The notes beneath the pieces were generated by a model, which ran no database searches, was not told the DNA's origin, and saw only the letters and a program-made list of their open reading frames with translations. Position numbers and translations under genes: made by a program. Of a stretch of 34,859 nt of DNA, positions 26,436-34,835 are shown one piece after another. Source of the DNA: an uncultured Veillonella sp. GTDB lineage: Bacteria; Bacillota; Negativicutes; Veillonellales; Veillonellaceae. The stretch is from contig NZ_CAJLUB010000007.1 in the NCBI RefSeq assembly GCF_905209685.1, forward strand, positions 1 through 34,859, given 5' to 3'. Numbering within the stretch: position 1 is the stretch's first letter; each line of letters opens with the position of its first letter.

Positions 26436-26447
26436 GTTTTATAAAAC
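26436..26447. repeat. 12-bp palindrome between the MBL hydrolase gene and fur
   Basis: GTTTTATAAAAC is a perfect 12-bp palindrome starting one base past the hydrolase stop codon and about 30 bases before the fur start. It may be an operator for an internal fur promoter, or chance. Confidence 0.4.
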
Positions 26448-27083
26448 CTACGCCCCAACGAATGGGTTGTATTGTTTTTCATAACCTATATTTGTTTCTG
26501 GTCCATGACCAGGATATACCATTGTATTGTCAGGCAATTTATAAAGCTGAGTTTTAATGGATTCCATTAATGTCTCATACGAACCATTTGGAAAATCTGT
26601 ACGACCTACGGAATCTCTAAATAGAGTATCCCCGACAAATACAAGACCTTCCATGTAATAACATACCCCACCTGGCGTATGCCCCGGTGTTTCAAGTACT
26701 TCAAGGTCAATAGCACCACAGGTAATGTGGTCACCTTGTTTAACCTCAATAATGTCAGCCTTTACCTTTATTGGTGTTGGATTACTATAAGCGCTGAGAT
26801 TGAGTTCAGGATCTGACAGATACGGTATATCACCCTTTTGAATATATACAGGCACATGATATGTATCTACAATCTCTTGAACGCCACCAATATGATCACC
26901 ATGACCATGGGTTAATAAAATCGCCTTTGGTTTCAAGTCGTGCTTCTTTAGAGACTCTAATACTTCAGCAGTAGCAGGATCAATAATGAAAGCTTCTCCT
27001 ACCGCTTTATCGCCTATGACATAGCCATTAGTTCCTAGTGGACCTAATGGCATGCGCATAAGCACTAATTGTTGTTCACTCAT
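26448..27083 (-). CDS. MBL-fold metallo-hydrolase (glyoxalase II/YqgX-like)
   Basis: A 211-residue metallo-beta-lactamase-fold hydrolase. The metal motif THGHGDHIGG has His59, His61, Asp63 and His64; further ligands lie in ETPGHTPGG and FVGDTLFRDSVGRTDFP, and the last in YPGHGPETNIG. The compact form without the glyoxalase II C-terminal domain resembles YqgX. The substrate may be an acyl-glutathione-like thioester or persulfide, but it is not known. The ribosome site AAGGAGGGG is embedded in the last relA codons, and the start shares a base with the relA stop (TAATG), which is strong evidence of coupling. Confidence 0.88.
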   Translation of the reverse strand: MSEQQLVLMRMPLGPLGTNGYVIGDKAVGEAFIIDPATAEVLESLKKHDLKPKAILLTHGHGDHIGGVQEIVDTYHVPVYIQKGDIPYLSDPELNLSAYSNPTPIKVKADIIEVKQGDHITCGAIDLEVLETPGHTPGGVCYYMEGLVFVGDTLFRDSVGRTDFPNGSYETLMESIKTQLYKLPDNTMVYPGHGPETNIGYEKQYNPFVGA

Positions 27084-29323
27084 TAAGCCCCTCCTTTACT
27101 ACGCTGTACTGTATATACTTCACGAATACGGCGCAACTTAGTCATAACAAAATCAAGTTGTGAAATATCACGGATATCAACCACAACATTGATACTTACA
27201 GTTTTAGTATCTTCTTGAACCTTAGCATTGATGTTTGTAATGGTGATTTTTAACTCTGAAAGTACTGCCATAACCTCCATCAACAGACCATTTCGATCGT
27301 ATGCTTGAATATCAATACCTACATGGAAGGATTCACCAGAGGAACCATCCCAAGAAACTTCAATCATACGCTCTAAATCTTCTGGCGTATGGCCAAGGCT
27401 CGTACAATCGGAGCGATGGACAGATACACCACGACCACGCGTGATGTATCCGATGATATCATCACCAGGAACTGGGCTACAGCATTTCGCCATACGTACC
27501 ATAACACCAGCTTCCCCTTTTACGAGAACGCCCGTACCATTCTTGGTCGTTTTTGGCCCTTGAGCTTTTAACTTCTCAATGATTTGTTCAGTGCTGCGCT
27601 TAGATTCTTCTGCTTCTTTAGATTTTTTATAAAGTTCAATTAACCGCAAGAGAACAGTGCTGACAGGAATACCACCATAGCCACAAGCAGCAAACATTTC
27701 CTCTTCAGTACCTGCTTTCAGCTGTTTTGTAACTTGTTGGAGACGATTATCAGCGATTAATTCTTTCCAACTATAGTTTAACCGTTTTGCTTCTTTTTCA
27801 AGCGCCTCTAGGCCTTTTTCTATATTTTCAGCTTTATTTTCACGCTTGAACCAGTTGCGAATTTTGCTCTTACTTTCAGAAGATCCTACAATATTGAGCC
27901 AATCAAGACTTGGACGACCTGTTTTAGATGTAATAATATCTACAATATCGCCATTTTGTAAGGTGTAATCTAGCGGTACAATTTTACCGTTTACCTTCGC
28001 ACCCACACAGCGATGACCAACATCGGTATGAACACGGTACGCAAAATCAAGTGGAACTGAACCAATTGGCAATTTAACAACATCGCCCTTTGGTGTAAAT
28101 ACAAAGACCTCTCCAGAGAAAACATCTAGTTTTAAAGCGTTAACCAGTTCTGTTGGATTACTTGTATCTTGCCATTCAAGAACTTGACGTAACCAGGCAA
28201 CCTTTTGGTCAAAGTCCTTATCGCCACTTTTATTGCCTTCTTTATAACGCCAGTGAGCAGCAACACCGTATTCAGATACACGGTGCATTTCCCATGTACG
28301 AATTTGGATTTCTACAGGTTGCCCCATGGTACCGATAACCGTAGTATGTAACGATTGATACATATTAGATTTCGGCATGGAAATATAATCCTTGAAACGA
28401 TACGGCAATGGTTTCCACAAGCTATGCGCAATACCTAATACGGCGTAGCAATCTGGAATTGTATCAACGATAACGCGAACAGCAAGCAAATCGTAAATTT
28501 GAGATAAATCACGGTTGTCCTTTTTCATCTTCTTGTAAATACTGTAGAAGTGTTTTGGACGACCTTTAATATCCGCCTTAATATGAGCTTCCCCTAACGC
28601 TTTTGTAAGTTGGCTCATCGTATCATTTACTATGTCCTCACGAGCTTGGCGTTTTTGTTTCATTTGATCTACAAGATCATAATATTTTTCCGGCTCTAAA
28701 TAGCGGAATGATAAATCTTCTAGTTCCCATTTCACATTGAAGATACCAAGGCGATGTGCTAAAGGAGCAAAGATTTCTAATGTTTCCTTTGCAATACGCT
28801 TTTGTTTGTCGCTACGCATATGCTTTAAGGTACGCATATTATGTAAGCGGTCACCCAATTTGATAACAACGACGCGCACATCCTTCGCCATAGCCAAAAT
28901 CATCTTCCGATAATTTTCCATTTGGCGATCTTCTTTTGTTTCATATTGGAACTGGTTTAATTTCGTTACACCATCAACGAGGAAAGCCACCTCAGAGCCA
29001 AACATTTTCTCCAAGTCTTCCTTCGAATACGATGTATCTTCAACCACATCATGCATAAGTGCAGCCATAAGCGTAATATGGTCGATTTGTAAGTGTGCCA
29101 AAATTTCAGCTACTGCTAGTGGATGCATGATATATGGCTCGCCAGAAGCTCTCAATTGACCTTCATGAGCCTTATCAGCAAGTTCAAAAGCCTTCAATAC
29201 TTGGTTACACTCATCATCTGTTAAATAGGTATGGATATATTCCATAAATTCAGCTAAAGCTTTTTCTTTGTTAAATGTACCTTGTTCAACCAAAGCTTTG
29301 CCTTCTTCATTTACAGTTGTCAT
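27083..29323 (-). CDS. relA: Bifunctional (p)ppGpp synthetase/hydrolase RelA/SpoT (Rel)
   Basis: The 746-residue long RSH enzyme that makes and degrades (p)ppGpp, the stringent-response alarmone. The HD hydrolase has His53, His91-Asp92 and Glu95-Asp96 (HDVVEDTSY), so hydrolysis should be active. The synthetase domain (about 230-350) contains RPKHFYSIYKKM and RFKD at 309-312, the basic RxKD type typical of bifunctional enzymes. Then come TGS (about 400-460), a helical and zinc-finger-like region with CCSPVPGDDIIGY, and a C-terminal ACT domain. AGGAGG seven bases before ATG fixes the start. It lies 11 bases after recJ in the operon. Confidence 0.97.
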   Translation of the reverse strand: MTTVNEEGKALVEQGTFNKEKALAEFMEYIHTYLTDDECNQVLKAFELADKAHEGQLRASGEPYIMHPLAVAEILAHLQIDHITLMAALMHDVVEDTSYSKEDLEKMFGSEVAFLVDGVTKLNQFQYETKEDRQMENYRKMILAMAKDVRVVVIKLGDRLHNMRTLKHMRSDKQKRIAKETLEIFAPLAHRLGIFNVKWELEDLSFRYLEPEKYYDLVDQMKQKRQAREDIVNDTMSQLTKALGEAHIKADIKGRPKHFYSIYKKMKKDNRDLSQIYDLLAVRVIVDTIPDCYAVLGIAHSLWKPLPYRFKDYISMPKSNMYQSLHTTVIGTMGQPVEIQIRTWEMHRVSEYGVAAHWRYKEGNKSGDKDFDQKVAWLRQVLEWQDTSNPTELVNALKLDVFSGEVFVFTPKGDVVKLPIGSVPLDFAYRVHTDVGHRCVGAKVNGKIVPLDYTLQNGDIVDIITSKTGRPSLDWLNIVGSSESKSKIRNWFKRENKAENIEKGLEALEKEAKRLNYSWKELIADNRLQQVTKQLKAGTEEEMFAACGYGGIPVSTVLLRLIELYKKSKEAEESKRSTEQIIEKLKAQGPKTTKNGTGVLVKGEAGVMVRMAKCCSPVPGDDIIGYITRGRGVSVHRSDCTSLGHTPEDLERMIEVSWDGSSGESFHVGIDIQAYDRNGLLMEVMAVLSELKITITNINAKVQEDTKTVSINVVVDIRDISQLDFVMTKLRRIREVYTVQRSKGGA

Positions 29324-29334
29324 GGTGTCACCTC

Positions 29335-31317
29335 CTATACACTATAGGTAAGAAATGTTACGGATGTGACAAGATCTAATTTTCCTTCAACGGCATTCCA
29401 TCTTAGCATTAATTGACCATCATCACTTGTATATTCTTCGATGATGCCCAACTCCTTAAAAACATCTAAGGATGTAAGGGCACTACGATTATTTTGATCT
29501 GCCGGCTTGCGGCGCAAAATTTCTTGTTCCACATGGTAAACCGATTGACTACGACCACGCATAGCTTGTTTGACTATGACATACATTTGTCTAAGCCCTT
29601 CTGTTGAAAGTGTAATAGGCTCTTCACTCAACGGTTCAATAGCTTGGATCATAAGCTGTGGAGAAACCATCCCTTGCCATTCATTCTTTTGCAATGAAAA
29701 TGCTACTTTCACCACAGTTCCTACAAATATGGTTTTAAACAAATCGGGACGATTCCAAGCAATGGCATCTAACGTGCCACTTGAGGTTTCTAAAATCACC
29801 TTGCAATGATTTTTTAACTGCCCCATAAGCATAATATCTTGTACCGTTGCTTCCATAACGGCAAAGACCGGCGTACTATTAGCCATCCCATAGGGCTCAA
29901 GGGCTGATACGCGGTCAATGATATCTACATCGATATCATCAACAGGTAGTTCCGCATCAATAGCAACGACAGGAATGTATTCTTCTGGTGTTACATGCTC
30001 TTTACAATACGCCGTTAAGCGGTCTCGTAATTCATCTATACGACTTGCATCAATACTAAAGCCAGCTGCTGCAGCATGTCCACCAAACTGTAGCAACACA
30101 TCTTCACAGGACTTGAGTGCATCGTAGATATTAAAGCCATCAATACTGCGGCAAGAACCTTTACCAACGCCATCATGAATACTGATGACTAAGGTTGGTT
30201 TATAAAACTCCTCAACTAAACGAGAGGCCACAATACCTATAACACCAGGATGCCAGTCTTCACCAGCCACCACCGTTACATAATCCGCTTTATGACCTTG
30301 ATTAGCCACATCGATGCGAGCAAGTTCATGAATATTCCGCTCTAATTCTTGGCGTTCACGGTTAGTTTCATTTAACTCCTCTGCAATAGCTTCTGCCATA
30401 TCAGCATCATCGGTAACAAGTAACTCAACAGCACGTGTTGCATGAGTTACGCGACCTGCTGCATTAAGGCGAGGTGCCAAAGTAAAACCGATATGTCCAG
30501 ATGTTATAGTTCGTTCATGGAGACCCGCTACATCGATAAGCTTTTTAATGCCCAAATTAGGATGACTATTCATCTTCTCTAGACCTGCTTTTACAATGAT
30601 GCGGTTCTCACCTACTAACGGTACTACGTCTGCCACAGTACCTAGTGCAACAATATCTAAATCATCTAAATACCATTCACCATATTTTGTGAGCCATAAA
30701 GCTTGGCATAATTTAAAGGCAACCCCAACGCCGGACAAATTTTTATCCTTATAGGGACAATCCTTCTGCTTGTGGTTAATAACAGCCTTTGCTCGTGGAA
30801 TCAAATCTGGTGCCGTATGATGATCCGTAATAATCATATCAATACGGTCACGTACAGCCTCTACAATATCGTAAGAACTAATACCGCAATCTACGGTAAT
30901 AACTAGAGATGTTCCCCGCTCTATAAGGTGCTCTAAAGCCTCTAAATTGAGGCCATATCCTTCGCTTTGACGCTCTGGTATGTAATAGGTAACATCGGCA
31001 CCTAGTTTCTTTAAAAATCGATACAGAACAGATGTTGCAGTAATACCGTCTACATCATAATCACCATAAATAACGATTGGTTTATATTTTTCAATTGTCT
31101 CCTGAACTAGCGAAACAGCTACATCCATATCTTTTAATGCGAATGGATCTAACAAATCAGACAAAGAGCCTTGTAAAAACCGACGCCCTTCATCTACATC
31201 TATGTGGCGATTAACCATTAATTTGGCCACAATAGGATTCACACCAAGTTCACGGATTAAGATATTCTCTTGTTCTTTGTCGCTTGTGGAAATGCGCCAA
31301 CGTTTTTTCTTAATCAT
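29335..31317 (-). CDS. recJ: Single-stranded-DNA exonuclease RecJ
   Basis: A 5'-3' exonuclease of about 660 residues acting in repair and recombination. The DHH domain has YGDYDVDG (Asp86, Asp88), the DHH triad at 165-167 and further catalytic Asp residues; DHHA1 has GGHAAAAGFS near 395-405, followed by an OB-type domain and a C-terminal extension. The start at 31317 (MIKKKRW) has GAGGG five bases upstream; the frame is open to a TTG at 31362, but that would put the ribosome site inside the coding sequence. It is the first gene of the recJ-to-aspS operon. Confidence 0.95.
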   Translation of the reverse strand: MIKKKRWRISTSDKEQENILIRELGVNPIVAKLMVNRHIDVDEGRRFLQGSLSDLLDPFALKDMDVAVSLVQETIEKYKPIVIYGDYDVDGITATSVLYRFLKKLGADVTYYIPERQSEGYGLNLEALEHLIERGTSLVITVDCGISSYDIVEAVRDRIDMIITDHHTAPDLIPRAKAVINHKQKDCPYKDKNLSGVGVAFKLCQALWLTKYGEWYLDDLDIVALGTVADVVPLVGENRIIVKAGLEKMNSHPNLGIKKLIDVAGLHERTITSGHIGFTLAPRLNAAGRVTHATRAVELLVTDDADMAEAIAEELNETNRERQELERNIHELARIDVANQGHKADYVTVVAGEDWHPGVIGIVASRLVEEFYKPTLVISIHDGVGKGSCRSIDGFNIYDALKSCEDVLLQFGGHAAAAGFSIDASRIDELRDRLTAYCKEHVTPEEYIPVVAIDAELPVDDIDVDIIDRVSALEPYGMANSTPVFAVMEATVQDIMLMGQLKNHCKVILETSSGTLDAIAWNRPDLFKTIFVGTVVKVAFSLQKNEWQGMVSPQLMIQAIEPLSEEPITLSTEGLRQMYVIVKQAMRGRSQSVYHVEQEILRRKPADQNNRSALTSLDVFKELGIIEEYTSDDGQLMLRWNAVEGKLDLVTSVTFLTYSV

Positions 31318-31365
31318 CATATCCCTCAGTAGTTTATAATCAATATTATTATAATAATTCAACGT

Positions 31366-31393
31366 ATTATCATTATCATTTTTATTTATTATA
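31366..31393 (-). promoter_or_regulatory. recJ operon promoter with Fur-box-like hexamers
   Basis: On the minus strand a consensus TATAAT (31388-31393) with no clear -35 is followed within about ten bases by GATAATGATAAT (31366-31377), two exact copies of the GATAAT hexamer that builds Fur boxes, preceded by a weaker third (AAAAAT). The element would cover the transcription start and could block it when Fur is loaded. Since fur is in the same operon, this could be autoregulation. Confidence 0.5.
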
Positions 31394-31463
31394 CATCAAA
31401 AAGTGAATAAAATAAACCATTTTATATATTTTATTCTCATTTAAACCTTGTCTTTTTCTCAAC

Positions 31464-31497
31464 AAAAAAGAACCTCCCATTATCAATAGGAGGTTCT
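31464..31497 (-). terminator. Intrinsic terminator of hydG
   Basis: A perfect 9-bp stem (AGAACCTCC, 31469-31477, with GGAGGTTCT, 31489-31497) is followed on the minus strand by a run of T residues (TTTTTTG). It starts 15 bases past the hydG stop and isolates hydG from recJ. Confidence 0.9.
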
Positions 31498-31512
31498 AGA
31501 TCAGTGAATTAC

Positions 31513-32931
31513 TTAGAACCGGAAGTCTCGTTCGCCGTCTTTCATCTGTGCAATATAAGCTTTCGCTTTATCTTTAACTAAGTCATTTTTGATATTTTCT
31601 AACTGTTCTTCAATAACTTTAGCGCCATGAGCTTTAGTCTTTTCATCACCATAATCCATGATGTATTCGTTTAATGTCATCAATGCATTTGGTTGGCAAC
31701 AGTTGTGGATTTGACCGGATTTAGCAAGGGCCATGAATCTGTCCCCTGTTCTACCTGCACGATAGCATGCAGTACAGAAACTTGGTACATATCCAAGGTC
31801 TAGTAACCAATCTACAATTTCATCTAATGTACGTGTATCACTGCGATCAAATTGAGCAGAATTATCTTCTGGTTTTTCTTCTTCTTTGTAGCCACCTACG
31901 CTAGTACGAGAGCCACCACTAATTTGGGAAATACCTAATGCCAAGCCACGTTCACGCATAGATTGGCTTTCACGGGTGGACATAATCATACCTGTATACG
32001 GTGTGGATACGCGAATAAGAGCAACGATTTTCTCAAAGATATCGTCAGGTACAGCATTACTGAAATCATCTACATCGATATCATCAGCTGGACAAATACG
32101 AGGTACAGAAATTGTATGTGGACCTACACCAAATACAGCCTCTAAGTGTTCAGCATGCATTAATAAGCCTACAAAATCGTATTTATAGTGTTCTAAACCA
32201 TATAAAACACCGATGCCTACATCATCAATACCACCTTGCATAGCGCGGTCCATCGCCTCTGTATGGTAGGCGTAGTCGCTCTTAGGGCCTGTTGGATGTA
32301 ACGCTTCGTAGTTTTCTTTATTGTACGTTTCTTGGAATAATGTATATGTACCAATGCCAGCTTCGTGTAATTTTTTGTAATCCTCAACAGAACAAGCTGC
32401 AATATTTACATTTACACGGCGAATTTCGCCATTTTTATTTTTAATGCTGTAAATAGTCTTGATGGATTCCAAAATATACTCAAGCGGATTATTAAGAGGA
32501 TCTTCACCGGACTCAATTACAATGCGCTTATGACCCATTGCTTCTAATGCGATAACCTCTTCTCTAATTTGGTCTTGAGTCAACTTTTTACGTTTAATAT
32601 CGCGATTTTTAGAATGGTACGGACAATATACACAACCATTAATACAATAGTTAGACAAATATAATGGTGCAAATAGAACGATACGATCGCCATAAATAGC
32701 TTTCTTGATTTCTTTAGCTAACGCATAAAGCTTTTCCTTATATTCAGGCAACGGACATTCTAATAGAACAGCTGCTTCTCTATGGTTTAACCCCTTAAAT
32801 GTAGCAGCTTTTGCTAAAATAGCATCTAACAACTCCCGATTTTCCTTGTTTTCCTTTGCATAGGCAAGGGTATCAAGGATTTCCTGATGGGAAATAAATT
32901 CCTCCGCCTTTGGAGATTTTACATCATACAT
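31513..32931 (-). CDS. hydG: [FeFe]-hydrogenase H-cluster maturase HydG
   Basis: A radical-SAM tyrosine lyase of 472 residues that supplies CO and cyanide as an Fe(CO)2(CN)-cysteine synthon for the H-cluster. The radical-SAM motif is CINGCVYC (Cys96, Cys100, Cys103). A C-terminal CX2CX22C (Cys386, Cys389, Cys412) binds the second cluster and separates HydG from ThiH. With the ATG at 32931, seven bases after GAGG, these numbers coincide with the ones I recall for clostridial HydG; a GTG 12 codons earlier lies next to its own purine run and is less likely. It stands alone: no hydE, hydF or hydrogenase gene is nearby. Confidence 0.95.
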   Translation of the reverse strand: MYDVKSPKAEEFISHQEILDTLAYAKENKENRELLDAILAKAATFKGLNHREAAVLLECPLPEYKEKLYALAKEIKKAIYGDRIVLFAPLYLSNYCINGCVYCPYHSKNRDIKRKKLTQDQIREEVIALEAMGHKRIVIESGEDPLNNPLEYILESIKTIYSIKNKNGEIRRVNVNIAACSVEDYKKLHEAGIGTYTLFQETYNKENYEALHPTGPKSDYAYHTEAMDRAMQGGIDDVGIGVLYGLEHYKYDFVGLLMHAEHLEAVFGVGPHTISVPRICPADDIDVDDFSNAVPDDIFEKIVALIRVSTPYTGMIMSTRESQSMRERGLALGISQISGGSRTSVGGYKEEEKPEDNSAQFDRSDTRTLDEIVDWLLDLGYVPSFCTACYRAGRTGDRFMALAKSGQIHNCCQPNALMTLNEYIMDYGDEKTKAHGAKVIEEQLENIKNDLVKDKAKAYIAQMKDGERDFRF

Positions 32932-32977
32932 AGTACTTACCTCAAATCTTTCTAGTGGCAACGCCACCCCTCTTTAG

Positions 32978-32995
32978 GTATATGAAAGTATATGA
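32978..32995. repeat. Direct repeat in the hydG leader
   Basis: GTATATGA occurs twice with a 10-base period (32978-32985 and 32988-32995), one DNA helical turn apart, about 50 bases upstream of the hydG ATG. A small hairpin ACCAG-TCTT-CTGGT follows at 32998-33011. The pair could be an operator or a leader structure. Confidence 0.45.
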
Positions 32996-33020
32996 CAACC
33001 AGTCTTCTGGTATTTCACTG

Positions 33021-33037
33021 ATACTGTACATAGTATA
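33021..33037 (-). promoter_or_regulatory. hydG -10 region with overlapping palindrome
   Basis: On the minus strand TATACT (33032-33037) is a good -10 box; no clear -35 is seen. The inverted repeat ATACT-N6-AGTAT (33021-33036) overlaps the -10 box and the expected start, as a repressor or redox-regulator site would. The leader would be about 95 bases. Confidence 0.45.
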
Positions 33038-33079
33038 CCACTATTCCTACTAAAAAACATAGGAATTTGACACACAATA

Positions 33080-33117
33080 ATAAAAGGTTACTCCCTCATA
33101 AGAGGAAGCAACCTTTA
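33080..33117 (-). terminator. Terminator of the fetA-fetB unit
   Basis: A 15-bp stem (AAAGGTTGCTTCCTC with GAGGGAGTAACCTTT, loop TTAT), with two G-U pairs that exist only on the minus strand, is followed by TTATTATTG. It lies about 100 bases past the fetB stop and ahead of the hydG promoter. Confidence 0.78.
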
Positions 33118-33220
33118 TAGTATGGGAATTTCTAATTTATATCGATTATCTATATCGAATATGACTAAAATGTATGTAATTAAATTAATTCCTTATTTAC
33201 TATTAAGATTTTAATAGAAA

Positions 33221-33985
33221 TTACTTATATAATTGATTTCTAGTATTAAAAAATGTCCTATAAGACAACTGGCACGTAATAAAACAAGCAATGGATATAG
33301 TGGATAACGACATAAATGTAACGATCATTTGATATTTTACAGCTTCTAATGGAGGCATGCCTGCTAGGATAAGGCCTGTCATCATCCCCGGCAGCGCTAC
33401 GATACCTAATGTCTTGGCACTATCTACAGTAGGTTGTAGACCCGTCTTTATAACATCACGAACTATTGCTTTCGAAGCTTGTTTAGGTGTACTACCCAAG
33501 GCTAATTTAATTTCCACCTCTTGTTTACGCAATTCAAAATTTGATAGCATTTGACGATAACAAAGCCCAATGGCTACCATAGCACCACTAATGACCATAC
33601 CACCAACAGGAATCAATTGGTACGCAGTAAAACTAAGCACGCCAGTTACCAATAAAATAGATAAGGTTATCCATGCACCAATGGTGATAGCAAACCAAGA
33701 AATCCATAACGCATGCGGAATCCCTTGCCCTCGTTTAGCTGAGTTATAAGCGGCATTAAAAGCCATAAATCCAAGTAAGCCAATAATAAATATTGGACTT
33801 TCCGTACTAAAAATATAGGATAAAATAAACCCGATGACTAATAGTTGAACTGTAGCACGTATAGCACTGATGAAAATATCCTTTTCTAGCTTCAATTCTT
33901 GTCGATAAGACATAATCATACTAATAATAACTAGCACTGATGCAAGGCACAACGATATAGTAGATATAGTTTGAAACTGACTCAT
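33221..33985 (-). CDS. fetB: FetB-type ABC transporter permease (UPF0014)
   Basis: A 254-residue integral membrane protein with about six or seven hydrophobic helices, of the UPF0014 family. E. coli FetB with FetA exports iron and protects against oxidative stress. The family core is visible in LIPVGGMVISGAMVAIGLCYRQ and LGIVALPGMMTGLILAGMPPLEAVKYQ. It starts within the fetA stop (ATGA overlap), with GAGGAGG upstream, so the two subunits are made together. Iron export is inferred by family; other metals are possible. Confidence 0.88.
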   Translation of the reverse strand: MSQFQTISTISLCLASVLVIISMIMSYRQELKLEKDIFISAIRATVQLLVIGFILSYIFSTESPIFIIGLLGFMAFNAAYNSAKRGQGIPHALWISWFAITIGAWITLSILLVTGVLSFTAYQLIPVGGMVISGAMVAIGLCYRQMLSNFELRKQEVEIKLALGSTPKQASKAIVRDVIKTGLQPTVDSAKTLGIVALPGMMTGLILAGMPPLEAVKYQMIVTFMSLSTISIACFITCQLSYRTFFNTRNQLYK

Positions 33986-34638
33986 ATCAGTACCTCCTCT
34001 TTAGCTAATTGACCGTCTACGATAGTGATGCGGCGATTTGCAGTACGCAAGCTTTGCTCTTCATTATGAGTAATGGAGATAATGGTGATCCCCTTTTTAT
34101 GAAGCTCATCAATAACATTTTCTACAATAGATGTATTCGTCGCATCTAAGGCAGACGTAACCTCGTCTAAAAGCAACACTTTAGGCTCAAAAATAAGGCT
34201 CCGAATAAGGCATATTCGTTGCATTTCACCACCAGACAACTCATCATTACGGCGCTCCATATAATTTAGTGGCATATGTAGTAGATCAAAGAGATATTCT
34301 ATACGACTCATATCCGGTTTTAAACCGCGAATATCATAAGGAAATAGAATATTACGACGTACTGTTTTCCCAAACAAATAAGGTCTTTGAAAGCAGTAGC
34401 CCACCTCTCTACGATAAGATTCAGGATCTATAGCCGTTAAGGGACGATCATTATAAGTAATAGTTCCCGATGTAGGACTAATCAGATCACTACATAATTT
34501 TAAAAGTGTACTTTTACCACTTCCAGAAGGACCTACAATAGTAATATAATCGCCTTGATTTACCGATAAAGATACATCACTGATAATAGATTTGTCTTTT
34601 ACAATATAAGATATATTTGATAATTCTAGCAGCGCCAT
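33982..34638 (-). CDS. fetA: FetA-type ABC transporter ATPase
   Basis: A 218-residue ABC ATPase. Walker A GPSGSGKS is at 36-43, the Q-loop lies in YCFQRPYLFGKTV, the signature LSGGEMQR near 134-141, Walker B VLLLDEVTSALD and the switch His in SITHNEEQS near the end. With fetB it should form the energy-coupling half of an iron-export type transporter. GGGGG before the ATG at 34638 supports the start. The 170 bases upstream contain an inverted repeat that may bind Fur. Confidence 0.9.
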   Translation of the reverse strand: MALLELSNISYIVKDKSIISDVSLSVNQGDYITIVGPSGSGKSTLLKLCSDLISPTSGTITYNDRPLTAIDPESYRREVGYCFQRPYLFGKTVRRNILFPYDIRGLKPDMSRIEYLFDLLHMPLNYMERRNDELSGGEMQRICLIRSLIFEPKVLLLDEVTSALDATNTSIVENVIDELHKKGITIISITHNEEQSLRTANRRITIVDGQLAKEEVLI

Positions 34639-34734
34639 AAAGCCCCCTATCTCGTCATATGTATATTAATAGCAAAATATCGACTCACTGTTGCTAGTTA
34701 TTTAGTATTCTTAAGCATAATGATTCTAATTATT

Positions 34735-34755
34735 TTATCATTACCAATATGATAA
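34735..34755. promoter_or_regulatory. Fur-like inverted repeat upstream of fetA
   Basis: TTATCAT, seven bases, then ATGATAA: a perfect 7-7-7 inverted repeat about 100 bases upstream of fetA. The halves resemble Fur-box halves (TGATAAT/ATTATCA), but the spacing differs from the classical 7-1-7 form, so assignment is tentative. Confidence 0.4.
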
Positions 34756-34803
34756 TGCTAAGCTTAATTATAATATATCTATCAGACACACACTACAGAA
34801 AAC

Positions 34804-34835
34804 AAAAAAATCCCTAGTGGAAAACCACTAGGGAT
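34804..34835 (-). terminator. Terminator of an upstream unit outside the window
   Basis: A perfect 11-bp stem (34810-34820 with 34825-34835, loop of four) is followed on the minus strand by seven T residues. It closes a minus-strand transcript that enters from beyond the right edge, so fetA must have its own promoter in the 34640-34800 region. Confidence 0.92.

Noticed and set aside
31513..32931. ThiH (thiamine biosynthesis) instead of HydG
   Set aside because: The C-terminal CX2CX22C cluster motif and the CINGCVYCPYH start of the radical-SAM domain point to HydG.
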